A stretch of 64,000 nt of DNA from Pseudoramibacter faecis (GTDB lineage Bacteria; Bacillota; Clostridia; Eubacteriales; Eubacteriaceae): contig NZ_JAYFFI010000002.1 in NCBI RefSeq assembly GCF_036289405.1, positions 124,001 to 188,000 of the forward strand, in the 5' to 3' direction. The translations under genes were made by a program, and so were the position numbers. The notes beneath the pieces are model-generated. The model made no database searches and had not been told where the DNA came from. It worked only from the letters and a program-made list of their open reading frames with translations. The first letter of the stretch is position 1. The number at the start of each line of letters is the position of its first letter. Below are positions 62,668 to 64,000 of this stretch, piece by piece.

Positions 62668-64000
62668 GAATGTTTAGAAATTATTTGCTGCTGGATAAAA
62701 GTGCGGAAAAAGGACTGCGAAATGCAGCAATCGCCTGCTTTTTTACAAGCCTTTCACTGATGCTTCCTTTCATGATTACAATCGAGCTTTTCATAGAAGT
62801 CTTGAAGCCTCTGACAGGAGAAGCTGTTTCGTGGAATAAAATTTGGATATTATTTGGGATCGGTGCGATAGCTTTTATTGTGATTTTCCTGTTTTCAAAG
62901 CACGATTATATGAAAACATATGTGTCCTCTTATCATCAATCCGAGACGACCAGACTTCGCGTAGCGGAGCAAATGAGAAAATTACCGATGAGTTTTTTTA
63001 ACGCAAGAGATTTGAGTGAGTTGTCCTCTAATATTATGACGGATTGCACAAATATCGAAACGGCAACTTCCAATATTGTGCCCCAGCTTCTTGCGAATGT
63101 ATCATCATCAGCGTTTGTTTTGATATGTCTCGCTTTCTTTGACTGGCGAATGGCACTATCTATATTTGCTATGCTTCCTCTTGCAGCACTCATCTTTTGG
63201 GTGAGCCGCAAGCTGCAGAACCGCTTATTTTCAAAGCACATTTCCGCAAAGCTTACAGCAGAAAAACAGTCGCAGGAATATCTCGACGGTATTAAAGTGA
63301 TACGTTCCTGCAATCTCGGGGGAGAAAAATATAAAAAGCTTGACGATGCTTTTACAGAATTGCGGTCAGCGGCAATTCGCATAGAGCTTGTTTCCGGTTC
63401 AATTATGGCATTGTCATCGATGTTACTTAGATCGGGTATCGGTGTTGCGGTTTTTGCAGGCATACACCTGTTGACAGCAGGACGGATTGATTTTATTGTT
63501 ATGTTGATGTTTTTACTCATTGCAACCAGAATTTACGGTCCTATTCTCACGGTGTTGACGCTATTGCCGGATATCCTGTATTTGCGGGTGTCTGCCAAGC
63601 GGCTTCGCGATTTGATGGAAAGCAAAGCGATGACCGGAGAAACAGGCACAGCGATTAAAAATACAGATCTATCCTTTTACAATGTGAGCTTTGCCTATGG
63701 AAAGGAAACTGTACTTGACGGAGTGACTTTTACGGCAAAAGCCGGACAGATCACAGCGCTCGTGGGACCTTCGGGCAGCGGCAAAAGCACCGTTTCCAAG
63801 TTAGCTGCAAGATTTTGGGATACGGATGGCGGAACGGTGAAGGTCGGAGGCGTAAATGTAAAAGAGCTTGATCCCGAATATTTAATGCGGCATTTTTCCT
63901 TCGTATTTCAGGAGGTCATTCTCTTCAACGACACGATAGAGAATAACATTCGCATCGGAAAGCCGGATGCCGACGAGGAAGCAATCAAAGCAGCGGCAAA
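62664..64000 (+). CDS. Exporter-fold ABC half-transporter, second of the right pair (cut by window edge)
   Basis: Starts MRMFRNYLLLDKSAEKGLRN and is open to the window edge after about 445 codons. Six TM helices are followed by VSFAYGKETVLDGVTF, Walker A GPSGSGKSTVSKLAARFWD and the Q-loop FSFVFQEVILF. The signature, Walker B and H-loop lie beyond the edge. Overlap with the preceding gene as ATGA implies coupled translation of a heterodimeric transporter. It corresponds to the gene ending at 49418 in the left operon. Confidence 0.88.
   Translation, partial: MRMFRNYLLLDKSAEKGLRNAAIACFFTSLSLMLPFMITIELFIEVLKPLTGEAVSWNKIWILFGIGAIAFIVIFLFSKHDYMKTYVSSYHQSETTRLRVAEQMRKLPMSFFNARDLSELSSNIMTDCTNIETATSNIVPQLLANVSSSAFVLICLAFFDWRMALSIFAMLPLAALIFWVSRKLQNRLFSKHISAKLTAEKQSQEYLDGIKVIRSCNLGGEKYKKLDDAFTELRSAAIRIELVSGSIMALSSMLLRSGIGVAVFAGIHLLTAGRIDFIVMLMFLLIATRIYGPILTVLTLLPDILYLRVSAKRLRDLMESKAMTGETGTAIKNTDLSFYNVSFAYGKETVLDGVTFTAKAGQITALVGPSGSGKSTVSKLAARFWDTDGGTVKVGGVNVKELDPEYLMRHFSFVFQEVILFNDTIENNIRIGKPDADEEAIKAAA

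Overview
The window is the chromosomal replication origin region of a GC-rich, Gram-positive anaerobe of the Clostridia. The call rests on gene order: rpmH-rnpA-yidD-yidC-jag-mnmE-mnmG-rsmG-noc-soj-parB lies on one side of dnaA, and dnaN-yaaA-recF-gyrB-gyrA on the other. It also rests on SufBCDSU without an Isc system, a group B [FeFe] hydrogenase, GdpP, and strong AGGAGG-type ribosome binding sites. No sporulation gene is visible. An Eubacteriaceae-like or Pseudoramibacter-like organism would fit, but that is inference.

Region 1 (1-8160) holds a KtrB potassium channel subunit, MetF, a GNAT/metallo-beta-lactamase fusion protein, thioredoxin, an AlkD-type protein and a tandem pair of sodium:neurotransmitter-symporter family transporters. 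Region 2 (8160-17500) holds the group B [FeFe] hydrogenase, the sufCBDSU operon and metG with a structured leader. Region 3 (17500-24910) holds rsmI, then yybS-gdpP-rplI-dnaB, acyP, and rpsF-ssb-rpsR with an S6:S18-type leader RNA.

Region 4 (about 24930-27900) is a small AT-richer insertion. It carries an IS481-type remnant, a flavodoxin-fold oxidoreductase, an IS30-type remnant, a zinc-ribbon miniprotein and a frameshifted unknown gene. Region 5 (27940-39350) is the leftward origin arm, all on the minus strand, with two parS sites. Region 6 (39350-49160) contains oriC, with DnaA boxes on both sides of dnaA, and the rightward arm ending in gyrB, gyrA and rpe.

Region 7 (about 49160 to the right edge) is a clearly AT-richer island and the most unusual part. 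Two paralogous five-gene transport operons face away from each other around two AraC-type regulator genes, giving an almost perfect mirror image. Each operon reads EcfT-like permease, double ATPase, MptD/Trep_Strep-type S component, then two exporter-fold ABC half-transporters. A 17-bp motif (TTAGAT-N3-GCTAACTA) occurs once in each divergent promoter region, in the same orientation relative to its transport operon. The content resembles streptococcal siaDEFGH and YbtPQ/IrtAB-type systems, so iron, haem or siderophore uptake is the leading guess; the substrate cannot be read from the sequence. The last gene runs off the window.
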